From the NCBI RefSeq assembly GCF_900100345.1, contig NZ_FMTT01000003.1, forward strand, positions 1 to 64,000: 64,000 nucleotides of DNA, written 5' to 3'. Made by a program: the position numbers and the translations under genes. This document shows positions 41,175 to 50,689 of the stretch, piece by piece. The notes beneath the pieces were generated by a model that was not told the origin of the DNA, searched no databases, and saw nothing but the letters and a program-made list of their open reading frames with translations. Within the stretch, counting starts at the first letter, position 1. Every line of letters begins with the position of its first letter. This stretch comes from Paenibacillus tianmuensis. Lineage in GTDB: Bacteria > Bacillota > Bacilli > Paenibacillales > NBRC-103111.

Positions 41175-42349
41175 AACCGAAATGGATCGTATCTATACTT
41201 GCGTTAGCCGTATTTCTCATTGGAACGGTGGAATATATGATTAGCGGCATTCTTCATCTTATCGCGGCCGATTTCGGAATTACGACCGCTGCGGCGGGCA
41301 TGCTCGTGACGGCATTCGCCCTGTCTGCCGCGCTTGGCGCCCCTTTCGTCATCGCGGTGACGATCCGCATAGATCGTAAAAAAATGCTGCTGACGATGCT
41401 CGCTATTTTCACTGCAAGCAGCTTCGCGGTCTATTTCAGCCCCTCTTTCGAGATCATGCTGGCGACGCGCGTCATCCAGGGCCTCAGCGGCGGCGTTGCT
41501 ACAGTCATTTCGATGGCCGTGGCTACGCGCTTGGTTGAAGCTGAGCAGCGCGGGCGAGCGATTGGCACGATTTTGATGGGGCTGAGCGGCGCGCTCGTCC
41601 TTGGCGTACCTGCAGGCACGTTTTTAAGCGAAGCGATGGGCTGGAGAGCGTTATTTATTTTAATTGGACTGCTCATCTTCATTCCGCTGCTGACCGTGTT
41701 TGCCAAAGTACCGTCCATAATGGAGCAAAAAGCAGTAACGATCGGCATGCAACTGGCGATTTTGAAAGAGAAAAAAATTGCGCTTGCGATTACATTGTTT
41801 TATATCGGCGGATACTCCACGCTGTTTACTTACATCGCCCCCTTTTTACAAACCAATGCTGAACTAACCGCCGCTGCGCTGTCGGGCATTTTACTGCTTG
41901 CGGGCTTGTGCAGCTTTGTCGGCTCGAAATTCGGGGGCTGGCTGGCGGATACGAAGGGGCCGCCGTTTACGATCTTTGTCGGCCTTTCGCTTCAAGCCGT
42001 CATGTTGTTGCTGCTTCCTTGGACCGGCGGATGGATCTATGCGGTCGTCCCGTTGATGATGATATGGATGGTGGGCACATGGATGACTTCCCCGGCTCAA
42101 CAATTAAACATGGTTTCCACCGTTCGCCACGCTCCTGATCTTGCGCTAAGCTTGAACACGTCTTTTGTCCAATTCGGTTTCGCTGCCGGCTCAGCGATAG
42201 GAGGGCTTGTCATCAACCGCTTCTCCATTGGCAACCTCAGTTTGGCTGGCTTTGCCATGGTCTTGCTGGCGCTCCTGCTTGCTGTTCGGTTGTTCGCTGT
42301 GCGGCGTACTCCAGGACAGGCCGCGACATACGAAAACGGGGGAAATTGA
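41171..42349 (+). CDS. MFS multidrug exporter, cassette A
   Basis: A 392-residue, 12-helix exporter of the DHA1 type. Segments are AVFLIGTVEYMISGILHLIA, TAAAGMLVTAFALSAALGAP, ATRVIQGLSGGVATVISMAV and LSGALVLGVPAGTFLSEAMG (motif C). Coupled to the MerR gene upstream by a 4-base overlap, so drug binding by the regulator would raise both. Paralogue of the gene at 48665. Confidence 0.9.
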   Translation: MKPKWIVSILALAVFLIGTVEYMISGILHLIAADFGITTAAAGMLVTAFALSAALGAPFVIAVTIRIDRKKMLLTMLAIFTASSFAVYFSPSFEIMLATRVIQGLSGGVATVISMAVATRLVEAEQRGRAIGTILMGLSGALVLGVPAGTFLSEAMGWRALFILIGLLIFIPLLTVFAKVPSIMEQKAVTIGMQLAILKEKKIALAITLFYIGGYSTLFTYIAPFLQTNAELTAAALSGILLLAGLCSFVGSKFGGWLADTKGPPFTIFVGLSLQAVMLLLLPWTGGWIYAVVPLMMIWMVGTWMTSPAQQLNMVSTVRHAPDLALSLNTSFVQFGFAAGSAIGGLVINRFSIGNLSLAGFAMVLLALLLAVRLFAVRRTPGQAATYENGGN

Positions 42350-42477
42350 ACATCTTTGCCCCCTCACCAACGTGCTGAGTGTAGAGAGTTATTATACTCA
42401 GCTTTTTTATTTGGGCCACTCTTATTTTTAGAGTGGCCTCAGACATATACTACGAAGATATGCGCTGTGTTTGAGAA

Positions 42478-42840
42478 TTACGAAGGAGGCGTTTCACTTT
42501 CAACTGTTTCCGTATAGTGTTCCTGTCCCCACGCACACAACATTTCGAGTACAGGCATCAGCGTCAAAGCTTTAGGCGACAAGCGGTACTCAACCTTCGG
42601 TGGAACTTGCGGATATTCCGTGCGGATTAGCATATCATCCGTCTCTAACTCTCTTAATTGAGAACTTAGCATTTTATGTGTCACGTTACCCAGCGCTCGT
42701 TTCAGTTCGCTATATCGAAGAACTTCTTTCTTCCACAGCCAGAATAAAATATGCATTTTCCACTTGCCATCTATTAAAGAGATTGCATATGAAAATGGCG
42801 ATACATTGACTTCTTCCGGAACATGTTTCTGCTTGTTCAA
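42478..42840 (-). CDS. HxlR-family regulator 2
   Basis: A 120-residue winged-helix protein. AISLIDGKWKMHILFWLWKK, RYSELKRALGNVTHKMLSSQ and LRELETDDMLIRTEYPQVPP fit HxlR. TTG 42840 has AAGGAGAG 7 bases upstream. It is divergent from the flavin oxidoreductase gene and probably controls it; the intergenic TAGTATC...GCATACTA dyad near 42863-42890 is a candidate site. No conserved redox cysteine is seen at the N-terminus, although one Cys is near the end. Confidence 0.88.
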   Translation of the reverse strand: MNKQKHVPEEVNVSPFSYAISLIDGKWKMHILFWLWKKEVLRYSELKRALGNVTHKMLSSQLRELETDDMLIRTEYPQVPPKVEYRLSPKALTLMPVLEMLCAWGQEHYTETVESETPPS

Positions 42841-42951
42841 TTTTATACTCTCCTTTTTAATAGTATCTAACTTTAAAGTGCATACTATACGAATAGTTTA
42901 CTTTTTTCTACAATAAATAGCGACCCCCAAAATTGAAAAGGAGTGATCATC

Positions 42952-44148
42952 ATGAATCATGGTCATTGGAACTTCCTCCAGCCTTATACGTTCACAAAAG
43001 GAGTCACATTAAAGAATCGAGTCGTCATGGCCCCCATGACGACCATGTCAAGCTTCTTCGACGGTTCGATTACTAGCGATGAGGTAAATTATTATGCAGA
43101 AAGAGCAGGCGGCCCCGGAATGATCATTACGGGCGTTGCATATGTTGCCGAGAACGGAAAGGGTTTTGAAGGCGAATTGTCGATTGCGAAGGATGCCGAT
43201 ATCCGAGGACTTTCCAGAATCGCCGAAGCTATTCATCAAGGCGGCACGAAAGCTGTTGTCCAAATCTTTCATGCAGGTCGCAAGACAAATAGCAGAATTT
43301 TAAGAGGTGTTCAGCCAGTAAGTTCCGGCCCCATCGCTGCTACACACCCGGCAGATTCAGAAACACCACGCGAATTAACGCCTGAGGAAATCGAAGATAT
43401 GATTCAGGACTTTGGCAAGGCCACTTTACGGGCAATCCGTGCAGGATTCGACGGGGTGGAGCTGCACGGAGTGAACACTTATCTCCTACAGCAGTTTTTT
43501 TCTCCGCACTCTAATCGACGGTCAGATAAATGGGGGGGCGGATTTGAACAACGGATGCGATTTCCACTAGCGGTTATTGATGAGGTTGCTTCCATTATCG
43601 CCACCCATGCGCATAAACCGTTTTTGCTGGGCTACCGTCTCTCCCCGGAAGAAATCGAAACACCGGGTATTCGTCTTGCGGATTCTCTGGACTTTGCCCG
43701 GAGACTAAGCGATGCTCCGATTGATTATCTGCACCTGTCATTGGCTAGTTATAAACGTACCTCCCTTCATGACACTTCCGATCAGGAACCGGTGCTTGAC
43801 AAGTTTATTAAGGCGCTTGAGGATAAAAAACCACTTATCGGCATAGGGTCGGTGGAGCGCCCGGAGGATGCGGAAACGGTTATTCGATCCGGCGCGGCTT
43901 TGGTTGCCATCGGTCGGGAATTGATCCGTGAGCCGAAGTGGGTGCAAAAGGTGGAAACAGGCGATTTGAGCAGTATCCGCTACCGCCTCTCGCCTTCCGA
44001 ACTGGATGAACTGCGTATCCCTCCAGCTATGCAAGCCTATCTCGAAGGGTCTTTCAGAAAGCTCATGCGCTTTACCACTGATGAGCCGGAGGAAGACAAC
44101 TATCAGCGTTCACTTGCACCAATGGAAGGTTTTGAGAAGAAAATGTAA
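42952..44148 (+). CDS. Old-yellow-enzyme NADH:flavin oxidoreductase
   Basis: A 398-residue FMN enzyme of the OYE family. LKNRVVMAPMTTMSS is the FMN-binding start. VVQIFHAGRKTN holds the HxGR substrate pocket. GFDGVELHGVNTYLLQQFFS and the late LVAIGRELIREPKWV are the phosphate-binding end. It reduces activated alkenes or related electrophiles with NAD(P)H. AGGAG lies 8 bases before ATG 42952. Divergent HxlR regulator; such pairs respond to quinones or electrophiles. Confidence 0.92.
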   Translation: MNHGHWNFLQPYTFTKGVTLKNRVVMAPMTTMSSFFDGSITSDEVNYYAERAGGPGMIITGVAYVAENGKGFEGELSIAKDADIRGLSRIAEAIHQGGTKAVVQIFHAGRKTNSRILRGVQPVSSGPIAATHPADSETPRELTPEEIEDMIQDFGKATLRAIRAGFDGVELHGVNTYLLQQFFSPHSNRRSDKWGGGFEQRMRFPLAVIDEVASIIATHAHKPFLLGYRLSPEEIETPGIRLADSLDFARRLSDAPIDYLHLSLASYKRTSLHDTSDQEPVLDKFIKALEDKKPLIGIGSVERPEDAETVIRSGAALVAIGRELIREPKWVQKVETGDLSSIRYRLSPSELDELRIPPAMQAYLEGSFRKLMRFTTDEPEEDNYQRSLAPMEGFEKKM

Positions 44149-44544
44149 GAAGGATTTCAGATCGTGGCTAGCTATTTGTGACTACAGTTCGGGTTCCTGT
44201 TTCGCAAGCTCTTCAAGCACACCTCTTACTATATTAAATAATGAGGCCTCTCTCGGGTAATCCCATAAAGAGATTGAATCAGCCAGATTTATTCTGGCTG
44301 TTTTTTTGTTTAAAGGAGATACCCTTTTCCCGAAAATATGGGACAGTCCTCGTGTAGGCAGCATGAGTCGTAATCTCAACCTGAAATTTCATCATTTCTA
44401 GCCATTCCACCATACCGGACTTAGGGGAGCACTGCTTAGTGTCAAATATGGATTGCTATATCTCTATAATTTTGGACGTTTATATTCATTCCAATGGCTG
44501 ATAAACTTACGTAGGAATACTTCAATATAATAGGAGTGATAACA
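44149..44544. other. Intergenic region
   Basis: Nearly 400 bases without an intact gene. A leftward frame with DYPREASLFNIVRGVLEELA suggests a small remnant of an unidentified gene at about 44182-44290. A terminator follows at 44280 and the ribosome site of the next gene near 44533. Confidence 0.4.
44280..44309 (+). terminator. Rho-independent terminator
   Basis: CAGCCAG (44280-44286) and CTGGCTG (44294-44300) form a stem followed by TTTTTTTG. It would end the flavin-oxidoreductase transcript. Confidence 0.85.
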
Positions 44545-45081
44545 ATGGATGGAGTGCGTTATAAGATAAGAGAAGTGTTGGACAAGAGCAGGATTGAGAC
44601 ATTTCTGCAGCAAGCTCGAATTGGACATCTTGGAATGGTTGATGGTCATCTGCCGTATGTTGTTCCGCTCAATTTTGTTTGGACAAATGGGAAGCTTTAT
44701 TTCCATGGAGCCACCGGTGGGAGACGAAATCAGGTTATGAGTGCTAACCCGGAGGTCTGTTTTACGGTTTGTGAGGAATATGGAACGATTACTGATCCGG
44801 TGCCAGCCAAGACGGACACAGCGTATATGAGCGTAATGATTTTTGGCAAGGCACAGCCCATCGTCGATCTGGATGAAGCTACACACATGTTGCAAGAAAT
44901 GATTTATAAGTATGTGCCTGGTTACTATAATCGGCCGTTACCCCAACAGCACGTAGACAAATACCGGTCAGCAGTATTCGGTGGTCCGGTACAGGTGTAC
45001 CGAATTGATCCACATCATATTACCGCGAAAGAAAATCCGATTGAAGAAGAAAAAATGTTCAAACCTGGAAAAACCGTGTAA
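44545..45081 (+). CDS. Pyridoxamine-phosphate-oxidase-fold flavoprotein
   Basis: A 178-residue FMN-binding split-barrel protein. ARIGHLGMVDGHLPYVVPLN, then LYFHGATGGRRNQVMSANPE and VCFTVCEEYG are the NimA/PNPOx-like sequence. Some members reduce nitroimidazoles, others bind flavin or heme; true pyridoxamine oxidase activity is not implied. AGGAG lies 8 bases before ATG 44545. It has its own terminator. Confidence 0.85.
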   Translation: MDGVRYKIREVLDKSRIETFLQQARIGHLGMVDGHLPYVVPLNFVWTNGKLYFHGATGGRRNQVMSANPEVCFTVCEEYGTITDPVPAKTDTAYMSVMIFGKAQPIVDLDEATHMLQEMIYKYVPGYYNRPLPQQHVDKYRSAVFGGPVQVYRIDPHHITAKENPIEEEKMFKPGKTV

Positions 45082-45099
45082 GATGTTTTTATTTATATG

Positions 45100-45132
45100 A
45101 ATGCTGCCGTTACTTATGCGGCAGCATTTGCA
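45100..45132 (+). terminator. Rho-independent terminator
   Basis: AATGCTGCCG (45100-45109) and CGGCAGCATT (45119-45128) pair, with a TTGCATT tail. Confidence 0.75.
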
Positions 45133-45179
45133 TTATTAACTATGGTTTCCCGTTAGCTTATAGAGAAGGAGGCAGGTCA

Positions 45180-46151
45180 ATGTTTAAAGTTCTGGTATCA
45201 GATCCCATAAGTGATTTTGGATTGCAGCAACTGACGCGTGCTGAAGATGTGGAGGTCGCCAAAATAACGGGGTTGAGCGAAGAGGAGCTCATTTCAATCA
45301 TCCGTCCCTATGATGCGTTGCTTGTCCGTTCTCAAACGAAAGTCACTCGGCGTATCATGAAGGCCGGTGTTCATTTGAAAGTCATCGGCCGGGCAGGAGT
45401 CGGTGTGGACAACATTGATTTGGATGCCGCAACGAGCCGGGGGATTATCGTGGTCAATGCACCCGACGGCAATACGGTCACGACGTGCGAGCATACCTTT
45501 GCGATGATGATGGCATTAGCCCGGCATATTCCGCAAGCGCATGCCAAAACCGTTGCCGGGCTGTGGGACCGTAAATCATTCCTTGGTGTTGAATTGCGAA
45601 ATAAGATACTCGGTGTGCTGGGACTTGGCCGTATCGGGATCGAAGTGGCCAAACGCGCAGCAGCATTTGGGATGACCGTTATCGGCTGCGATCCCTTTTT
45701 ATCGGAAGAAAGGGCCAACAAACTGGGTATCAAGCTGGCGACAGTAGATGAAATCATACAGACTGCTGATTTTATGACGGTTCATACGCCGCTAACGAAT
45801 GAAACGCATCATATGATCGCAGGGCCGCAATTCGATGTCATGAAACGGGGAATGCGAATTATCAACTGCGCCCGCGGGGGAATTATTGACGAGGCGTCTC
45901 TTATTGAGGCGCTCGACGAAGGAATTGTGGCAGGCGCAGCTTTCGATGTATTTGAATGTGAGCCTCCGGCGCCAGATCACCCATTCTTAAGGCATCCCAA
46001 AATGATTGTTACCCCGCATTTGGGCGCGTCCACTTTGGAAGCCCAAGAGAATGTAGCCCTTGATGTTTCCGAACAAGTTATTCGTATCCTGCGAAATGAA
46101 CCGTTTAAAAATGCAGTCACCATCTCGGTTCGGAATAAGTCAATGTCGTAA
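45180..46151 (+). CDS. Short SerA-like D-2-hydroxyacid dehydrogenase
   Basis: A 323-residue NAD-dependent dehydrogenase. The Rossmann motif is GVLGLGRIGIEVA. Catalytic residues are in INCARGGIIDEASL (Arg), FECEPPAPDHPFL (Glu) and TPHLGAST (His). Its N-terminus and GRAGVGVDNIDLDAAT match phosphoglycerate dehydrogenase, but it lacks the ~200-residue ASB/ACT regulatory tail of SerA. It could make 3-phosphohydroxypyruvate or a related acid. GAAGGAGG precedes ATG, and yggS follows 33 bases later in the same direction. Confidence 0.9.
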   Translation: MFKVLVSDPISDFGLQQLTRAEDVEVAKITGLSEEELISIIRPYDALLVRSQTKVTRRIMKAGVHLKVIGRAGVGVDNIDLDAATSRGIIVVNAPDGNTVTTCEHTFAMMMALARHIPQAHAKTVAGLWDRKSFLGVELRNKILGVLGLGRIGIEVAKRAAAFGMTVIGCDPFLSEERANKLGIKLATVDEIIQTADFMTVHTPLTNETHHMIAGPQFDVMKRGMRIINCARGGIIDEASLIEALDEGIVAGAAFDVFECEPPAPDHPFLRHPKMIVTPHLGASTLEAQENVALDVSEQVIRILRNEPFKNAVTISVRNKSMS

Positions 46152-46184
46152 ATGCCATTCGTGAGTAGAAAGAGGGTAGGAAAC

Positions 46185-46919
46185 ATGGGCCATCTAGTTG
46201 AAGAGAATCTCAAAACCGTAAGGCAGCAGATGGAATTGGCTTGCCAAGCCTCGGGGCGCAAGATCGGGGACGTGAAATTGTTGTTGGCGACCAAAACCGT
46301 ACCGCTTGAAAAGTTGCAAATGGCTATACAGGCGGGTGAGACTCTATTTGGGGAAAACAAAGCGCAAGAACTTCGGGACAAATTTCCGCTTATGCAGCAA
46401 TATCATCAGGTGGAATGGCATTTTATCGGACATTTGCAAACGAATAAAGTGAAGGACGTTGTCAAATATGTTACACTTATTCATTCTGTGGACCGTTTGA
46501 AATTGGGGCAGGCCCTGCACCATCAGCTCATCAAAGAGAACAAGACCATGGATATTCTGGTACAAATCAACACGTCCTATGAAGAAAGTAAATTTGGTGC
46601 TTCTCCGGAAACGGCGCTGGAGTTAGTGGAACAGTTGTCCCAGTTCGAAACGTTAAACGTGAAAGGCTTAATGACAATTGGAAAACTGAATGCTACAAAT
46701 GACGAGACCCGGCACTGCTTCCGATTATTAAAATGTATTCAAACACAAATTAGGGAGAAAAAGTTTCCGTGTGTAGAAATGGACATCCTCTCGATGGGCA
46801 TGTCCGGTGATTTCAAGGTGGCCATCGAAGAAGGAGCTACTATCATCCGCGTAGGGACAAGCGTATTTGGCCAACGTTACTTGCCGGACAGCCACTACTG
46901 GAACGAAAACGCGCGCTAG
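46185..46919 (+). CDS. yggS: YggS/PLPBP-family PLP homeostasis protein
   Basis: A 244-residue single-domain alanine-racemase-fold protein that binds pyridoxal phosphate. LLLATKTVPLEKLQMAIQAG holds the PLP lysine. Further marks are FGENKAQELRDKFPLM, VEWHFIGHLQTNKVKDVV, LSMGMSGDFKVAIEEGATII and RVGTSVFGQR. It is a carrier/regulator of PLP, not an enzyme. ATG 46185 has GAGGGTAGG upstream. In most bacteria yggS is near cell-division genes; here it follows a dehydrogenase and faces a PLP-binding MocR regulator. Confidence 0.93.
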   Translation: MGHLVEENLKTVRQQMELACQASGRKIGDVKLLLATKTVPLEKLQMAIQAGETLFGENKAQELRDKFPLMQQYHQVEWHFIGHLQTNKVKDVVKYVTLIHSVDRLKLGQALHHQLIKENKTMDILVQINTSYEESKFGASPETALELVEQLSQFETLNVKGLMTIGKLNATNDETRHCFRLLKCIQTQIREKKFPCVEMDILSMGMSGDFKVAIEEGATIIRVGTSVFGQRYLPDSHYWNENAR

Positions 46920-46952
46920 GACGATTAGGAGAGAGGCAGGGGAACGCTTGTA

Positions 46953-48383
46953 TTATAAAAGCATCCCTGCCAGACGATGAATGCCTGCTTCAATGGCTGC
47001 TTCATCTACTTTAGCAAAACCCAGTACCCATCCTTTTCGATCGCTTTCCAAACAATACTTGCTAAGCGGATAAACGCGGATTCCTTCTTCAAGCGCTAAG
47101 TTCGTCACGGCTTCTTCGTCAAACGATGGGTCAGCCTCAAGAAGCATATGCAACCCCGTTTCTACGCCGCTTAGTTTGAAGTGTTCGCTCAGACCTGTCG
47201 TGATGATGGCCTTCGTCATGGCTTCGTGTCTGCGCCGATATACGTTTCGAACTCGTCTCATATGGCGCATGAAATGACCATGTTCGATAAAATGAGTAAG
47301 CGTTAATTGCTCCATAATCGGAAGATGACGATAGGTTAATTCATGGACTTGGGCAAGCCGACGAATGGCCTCTTTGGGACCAATGATTGCCGATATCCGA
47401 ATACCGGGAGCGACCATTTTGGAAAAACTCATCATATACAACGTATTCTGAGGTCGCTGACTGAACAAGGTTGGAAGTGGGTCACCGCGATATCGAAATT
47501 CGCTGTCGTAATCGTCCTCAACAATCCAAAGCCGCTGCCCGGCAGCCATGTGTAACAATTGTTGCCTGCGAGGTTCCGACATAATAACTCCAACCGCACA
47601 CTGGTGCGATGGCGTAACAAACACAAGTTTGGACCCAGGGTGAACGCGGTCTACGCATAGCCCGTACTCGTCGACCGGAACGGGGACAACTTGCATACGC
47701 CGATACTTCATCGCCATCCAGGCGGCAGGGAAGCCGGGATCTTCAACCGAAGCCGTGTCTCCTTCATGTAAAAGGGCTTGGGCAATCAAATCAATGCTAT
47801 GTTGTGCGCCTGAAGTTAATATGATTTGATCGATACTCACATGAACGCCCCGTTCAAGTGACAAATAACGTTGAATCTGTTCCCGCAGCGGCAGGAATCC
47901 ATAGGCGTCGCCGTAAGCCCAGCTGCCCAGGTCTGTTTCTGTGGAGGCCTGTAAAAATGATTGTCTCCAATTTCTTTGAAAATGTTCGTCCAAATAAGGC
48001 TCATGGGGACTGAAATCGATCTCTACTTTTCGATGTTCTTTGTCTCCGAACCAACTGTGCAAATGACCGATTGCAGCGTTTAATAAAGGCAATTCGGGAG
48101 GGACGGGTCCTTGTGTCGCAGCATCCTCCGAAGGACGAGTCGCGTAGGTCCATTGGCTAACTCTTGTCCCGCCGCGACGAGAGGTTACGGTGTACCCGCG
48201 GCTGAATAACTCCTCGTAAACAATCTGTATGGTTGAACGGGAAACGCCAATCAACGGAGCGAGTTCGCGGGATGGGAGCAGCAATTCGCCTGGCGGCCAT
48301 TTTCCGGTTGTAATATTATGAATCGCTTGATCCAGAAGTTGCTGCCAGATGGGACGTTCGTCATCTCGGTTTACTTTTAGCAT
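46953..48383 (-). CDS. MocR/PdxR-type GntR regulator with aminotransferase domain
   Basis: A 476-residue protein. Residues 10-80 are a GntR winged helix (IWQQLLDQAIHNITTGKWPP, then GVSRSTIQIVYEELFSRGYT). Residues 115-476 are a class-I aminotransferase fold, with SGAQHSIDLIAQALLHEGD, EDDYDSEFRYRGDPLP and the PLP lysine in MSFSKMVAPGIRIS. MocR proteins sense PLP or amino compounds and act as activators or repressors. ATG 48383 has GGAGGTGAATGA upstream. Convergent with yggS; its divergent neighbour side is nearly empty, so the target may be the upstream debris or its own gene. Confidence 0.92.
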   Translation of the reverse strand: MLKVNRDDERPIWQQLLDQAIHNITTGKWPPGELLLPSRELAPLIGVSRSTIQIVYEELFSRGYTVTSRRGGTRVSQWTYATRPSEDAATQGPVPPELPLLNAAIGHLHSWFGDKEHRKVEIDFSPHEPYLDEHFQRNWRQSFLQASTETDLGSWAYGDAYGFLPLREQIQRYLSLERGVHVSIDQIILTSGAQHSIDLIAQALLHEGDTASVEDPGFPAAWMAMKYRRMQVVPVPVDEYGLCVDRVHPGSKLVFVTPSHQCAVGVIMSEPRRQQLLHMAAGQRLWIVEDDYDSEFRYRGDPLPTLFSQRPQNTLYMMSFSKMVAPGIRISAIIGPKEAIRRLAQVHELTYRHLPIMEQLTLTHFIEHGHFMRHMRRVRNVYRRRHEAMTKAIITTGLSEHFKLSGVETGLHMLLEADPSFDEEAVTNLALEEGIRVYPLSKYCLESDRKGWVLGFAKVDEAAIEAGIHRLAGMLL

Positions 48384-48664
48384 TCATTCACCTCCAGTGT
48401 TTTCTACTGGGATTATGGATTGCTCTAAACTCTGATTTATGGATATTCAGTAACACTCCATTGATTGATATACTAACATGACAAAAGTTGCTTTTGCAAC
48501 ACGTGATAACTTTTCCTTTATTTTGCTAAAATTGTCCAAAAAAAAATCCCGCCGAAGTCCTGGAGGCCAGAGCAAGCCGGTCTCAAGAATCGGAGGGATA
48601 CATATGTCTCAATTCGGATAACAAACTCAATCGGTACAGACGTTTCGTCTTTTGTGGTTTTCGT
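48384..48664. other. MocR upstream region with mini-ORF
   Basis: No intact gene. GGAGGG (48593-48598) is followed by ATGTCTCAATTCGGATAA (48604-48621), a five-codon frame, and the reading continues past TAA for about 40 codons. The segment 48384-48500 is AT-rich and is the likely MocR promoter and operator region. Confidence 0.4.
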
Positions 48665-49831
48665 CTACACCGTTACATGATCCGGTTTATTATTGTAAGC
48701 GAACAATCGGACAGCTAGCAGGAGCGCCAGCAAGACCATGAAGAACCCGGACCAGCCGAGATGGCCTATGGAGAAACCGCTGATCACCATTCCCCCGATG
48801 GCCGAGCCGAAAGCGAAACCGAATTGGATAAACGAAGTATTGACGCTTAGAGCGATATCCGGCGAGTGGGGTGCCAAGGAAACCATATACAACTGCTGTG
48901 CCGGGGAGGTCGCCCATGTACCCATCATCCATATCATGATCAACGGGATGATCGCATAGATCAAGCCGCCTGCCCAAGCCAGCAGCAGCAGCATTCCGGC
49001 TTGGACGGAAAGACCGGTATAGATCATGAACTTCGGCCCTTTCGTATCCGCAATCATTCCTCCAAATTTGGAGCCGACAAAACTGCAAAGGCCAAAGAGC
49101 AGCAGAATGCCGGAAAGCGCAGCCGCCGACAGCTTGGCATTCGCCTGCAAGAAGGGGGCTATATAAGTAAACAGCGTAGAGTATCCCCCTATATAAAACA
49201 GTGTAATGGCAAGCGCAGTAACAATTTTTTTGTTTTTCAAAATCGACAGCTGCATTCCGAGCGTTATGACTTTTTGCTCGGTAATGGACGGGACTCTGGC
49301 GAAAACCGCCAGCAGCGGAATCAACGATAGCAGCCCTATGAGGATAAATAACATTCTCCAACCAACGACTTCGCTTAAAAATGTGCCGGCAGGTACGCCG
49401 AGAACAAGAGAACTGCTTAATCCCATCAAAATCGTGCCGATGGCTCGTCCTCGATGTTGTACTTCGACCAGACGCGTAGCTACGGCCATTGCAATTACAG
49501 TAGCAGTGCCTCCACTGAGGCCTTGGATCACTCGCGTCACCAGCATCATCTCGAACGAGGGGCTGAAATAGGCCAGAAAGCTGCTCAGAATAAAAATACC
49601 GAGCATGAGCAGCAGCATTTTTTTACGGTCCACCTGGATGGTTGCCGCAATCACGACGGGGGCTCCAAGCGCTGCGGAAAGGGCGAACGCCGTGACGAGC
49701 ATTCCCGCAGAAGATGTCGTAATTCCAAGATCTGCTGCTACCATTTGGAGGATTCCGCTTATAATGTACTCAATTGTGCCGATTAGAAACACGGCCAGTG
49801 CAAGTAAATAGACGACCCATTTATTTCTCAT
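48665..49831 (-). CDS. MFS multidrug exporter, cassette B
   Basis: A 388-residue paralogue of the exporter at 41171, with the same landmarks: IGTIEYIISGILQMVAADLG, TSSAGMLVTAFALSAALGAP, TRVIQGLSGGTATVIAMAVA, LSSSLVLGVPAGTFLSEVVG. 12 helices. Its start overlaps the MerR stop (ATGA). Together with the upstream regulator it repeats the layout of cassette A in the opposite direction. Confidence 0.9.
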   Translation of the reverse strand: MRNKWVVYLLALAVFLIGTIEYIISGILQMVAADLGITTSSAGMLVTAFALSAALGAPVVIAATIQVDRKKMLLLMLGIFILSSFLAYFSPSFEMMLVTRVIQGLSGGTATVIAMAVATRLVEVQHRGRAIGTILMGLSSSLVLGVPAGTFLSEVVGWRMLFILIGLLSLIPLLAVFARVPSITEQKVITLGMQLSILKNKKIVTALAITLFYIGGYSTLFTYIAPFLQANAKLSAAALSGILLLFGLCSFVGSKFGGMIADTKGPKFMIYTGLSVQAGMLLLLAWAGGLIYAIIPLIMIWMMGTWATSPAQQLYMVSLAPHSPDIALSVNTSFIQFGFAFGSAIGGMVISGFSIGHLGWSGFFMVLLALLLAVRLFAYNNKPDHVTV

Positions 49832-50655
49832 TGACGATCCTCTCCAACTTCAATCGGAATTTGAATTTCGATAAGGCAAGTACCGGGCTCCCCCGAAAGG
49901 GGTACATAAATTTCTCTTCCGGGCCGGTCGCTTCGAATGCGGTAGCCGTTACGGTCGATCCACGAAGCTAGGTCCAAGCATGCCGTCTCCGAAAACGACG
50001 AATCCGAACGGAACAGCAGCGTGGCTACGGTCTCCGAGGGCAGGAAACGGAGATGGAGATGCTCGGGCAGCTTAGGAACGTCCGATTTCACGGCATAGCC
50101 GACCTCGAGCTCAAAGGCATCCACCGTGCTGCCGGGTGCGTCCCATAACACCGTCTGCGGACCGGATAAGGAAGCTCTGGAGCGGCTATCGAGAAGTCCA
50201 TCGAAAATTTCGAAGAGGTTTGGGATCACGTCAGTTGTGCCTGCGGAAGCATAAGTGATCAGGTGTATGTCTTCAACGCGCTTCATGACAACCTCCTGTT
50301 CTTTATCCATCCTTCCTTCGCGCTCCACAAGCTGCATTCGTTCTTTAACCCGGGCAAGCTTGGACCGTTCGATATCAAGCTGCCGCTCGATTTCGCTTTC
50401 TTTGAGTCTAAGCATGCCGCGAATCTGTTCAGCCGATATATCTTCTTGAAGAAGATGCGCGATTTGCTGCAGTGTAAACCCCAATTCTTTAAAAATGACG
50501 ATCCGATTCATCTCCAGCAGCTGTTCCGCGGAGTAGTACCGATACCCGGTCGATTCGTCCGTTTTGGCCGGCTTTAAGATTCCGAGCTGATCGTAATAGC
50601 GCAGGGTTTGCAGCGGAATTCGGCTTAGCCTGGAAAATTCGCTGATTTTAAACAA
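49828..50655 (-). CDS. MerR regulator with effector domain, cassette B
   Basis: A 275-residue BmrR-like regulator, paralogue of 40347-41174 along its full length. MerR helix (FKISEFSRLSRIPLQTLRYY), coiled coil, then a GyrI-like ligand domain with ALLFRSDSSFSETACLDLAS-type end (here VATLLFRSDSSFSETACLDL). Start TTG 50655, with AAGGAAGGTG upstream. The difference in ligand domains (for example, residues 140-200) suggests separate inducers for the two cassettes. Confidence 0.9.
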   Translation of the reverse strand: MFKISEFSRLSRIPLQTLRYYDQLGILKPAKTDESTGYRYYSAEQLLEMNRIVIFKELGFTLQQIAHLLQEDISAEQIRGMLRLKESEIERQLDIERSKLARVKERMQLVEREGRMDKEQEVVMKRVEDIHLITYASAGTTDVIPNLFEIFDGLLDSRSRASLSGPQTVLWDAPGSTVDAFELEVGYAVKSDVPKLPEHLHLRFLPSETVATLLFRSDSSFSETACLDLASWIDRNGYRIRSDRPGREIYVPLSGEPGTCLIEIQIPIEVGEDRQ

Positions 50656-50689
50656 TGCTTCACCTTCCTTTCTTTTATTTCGGTATGAG

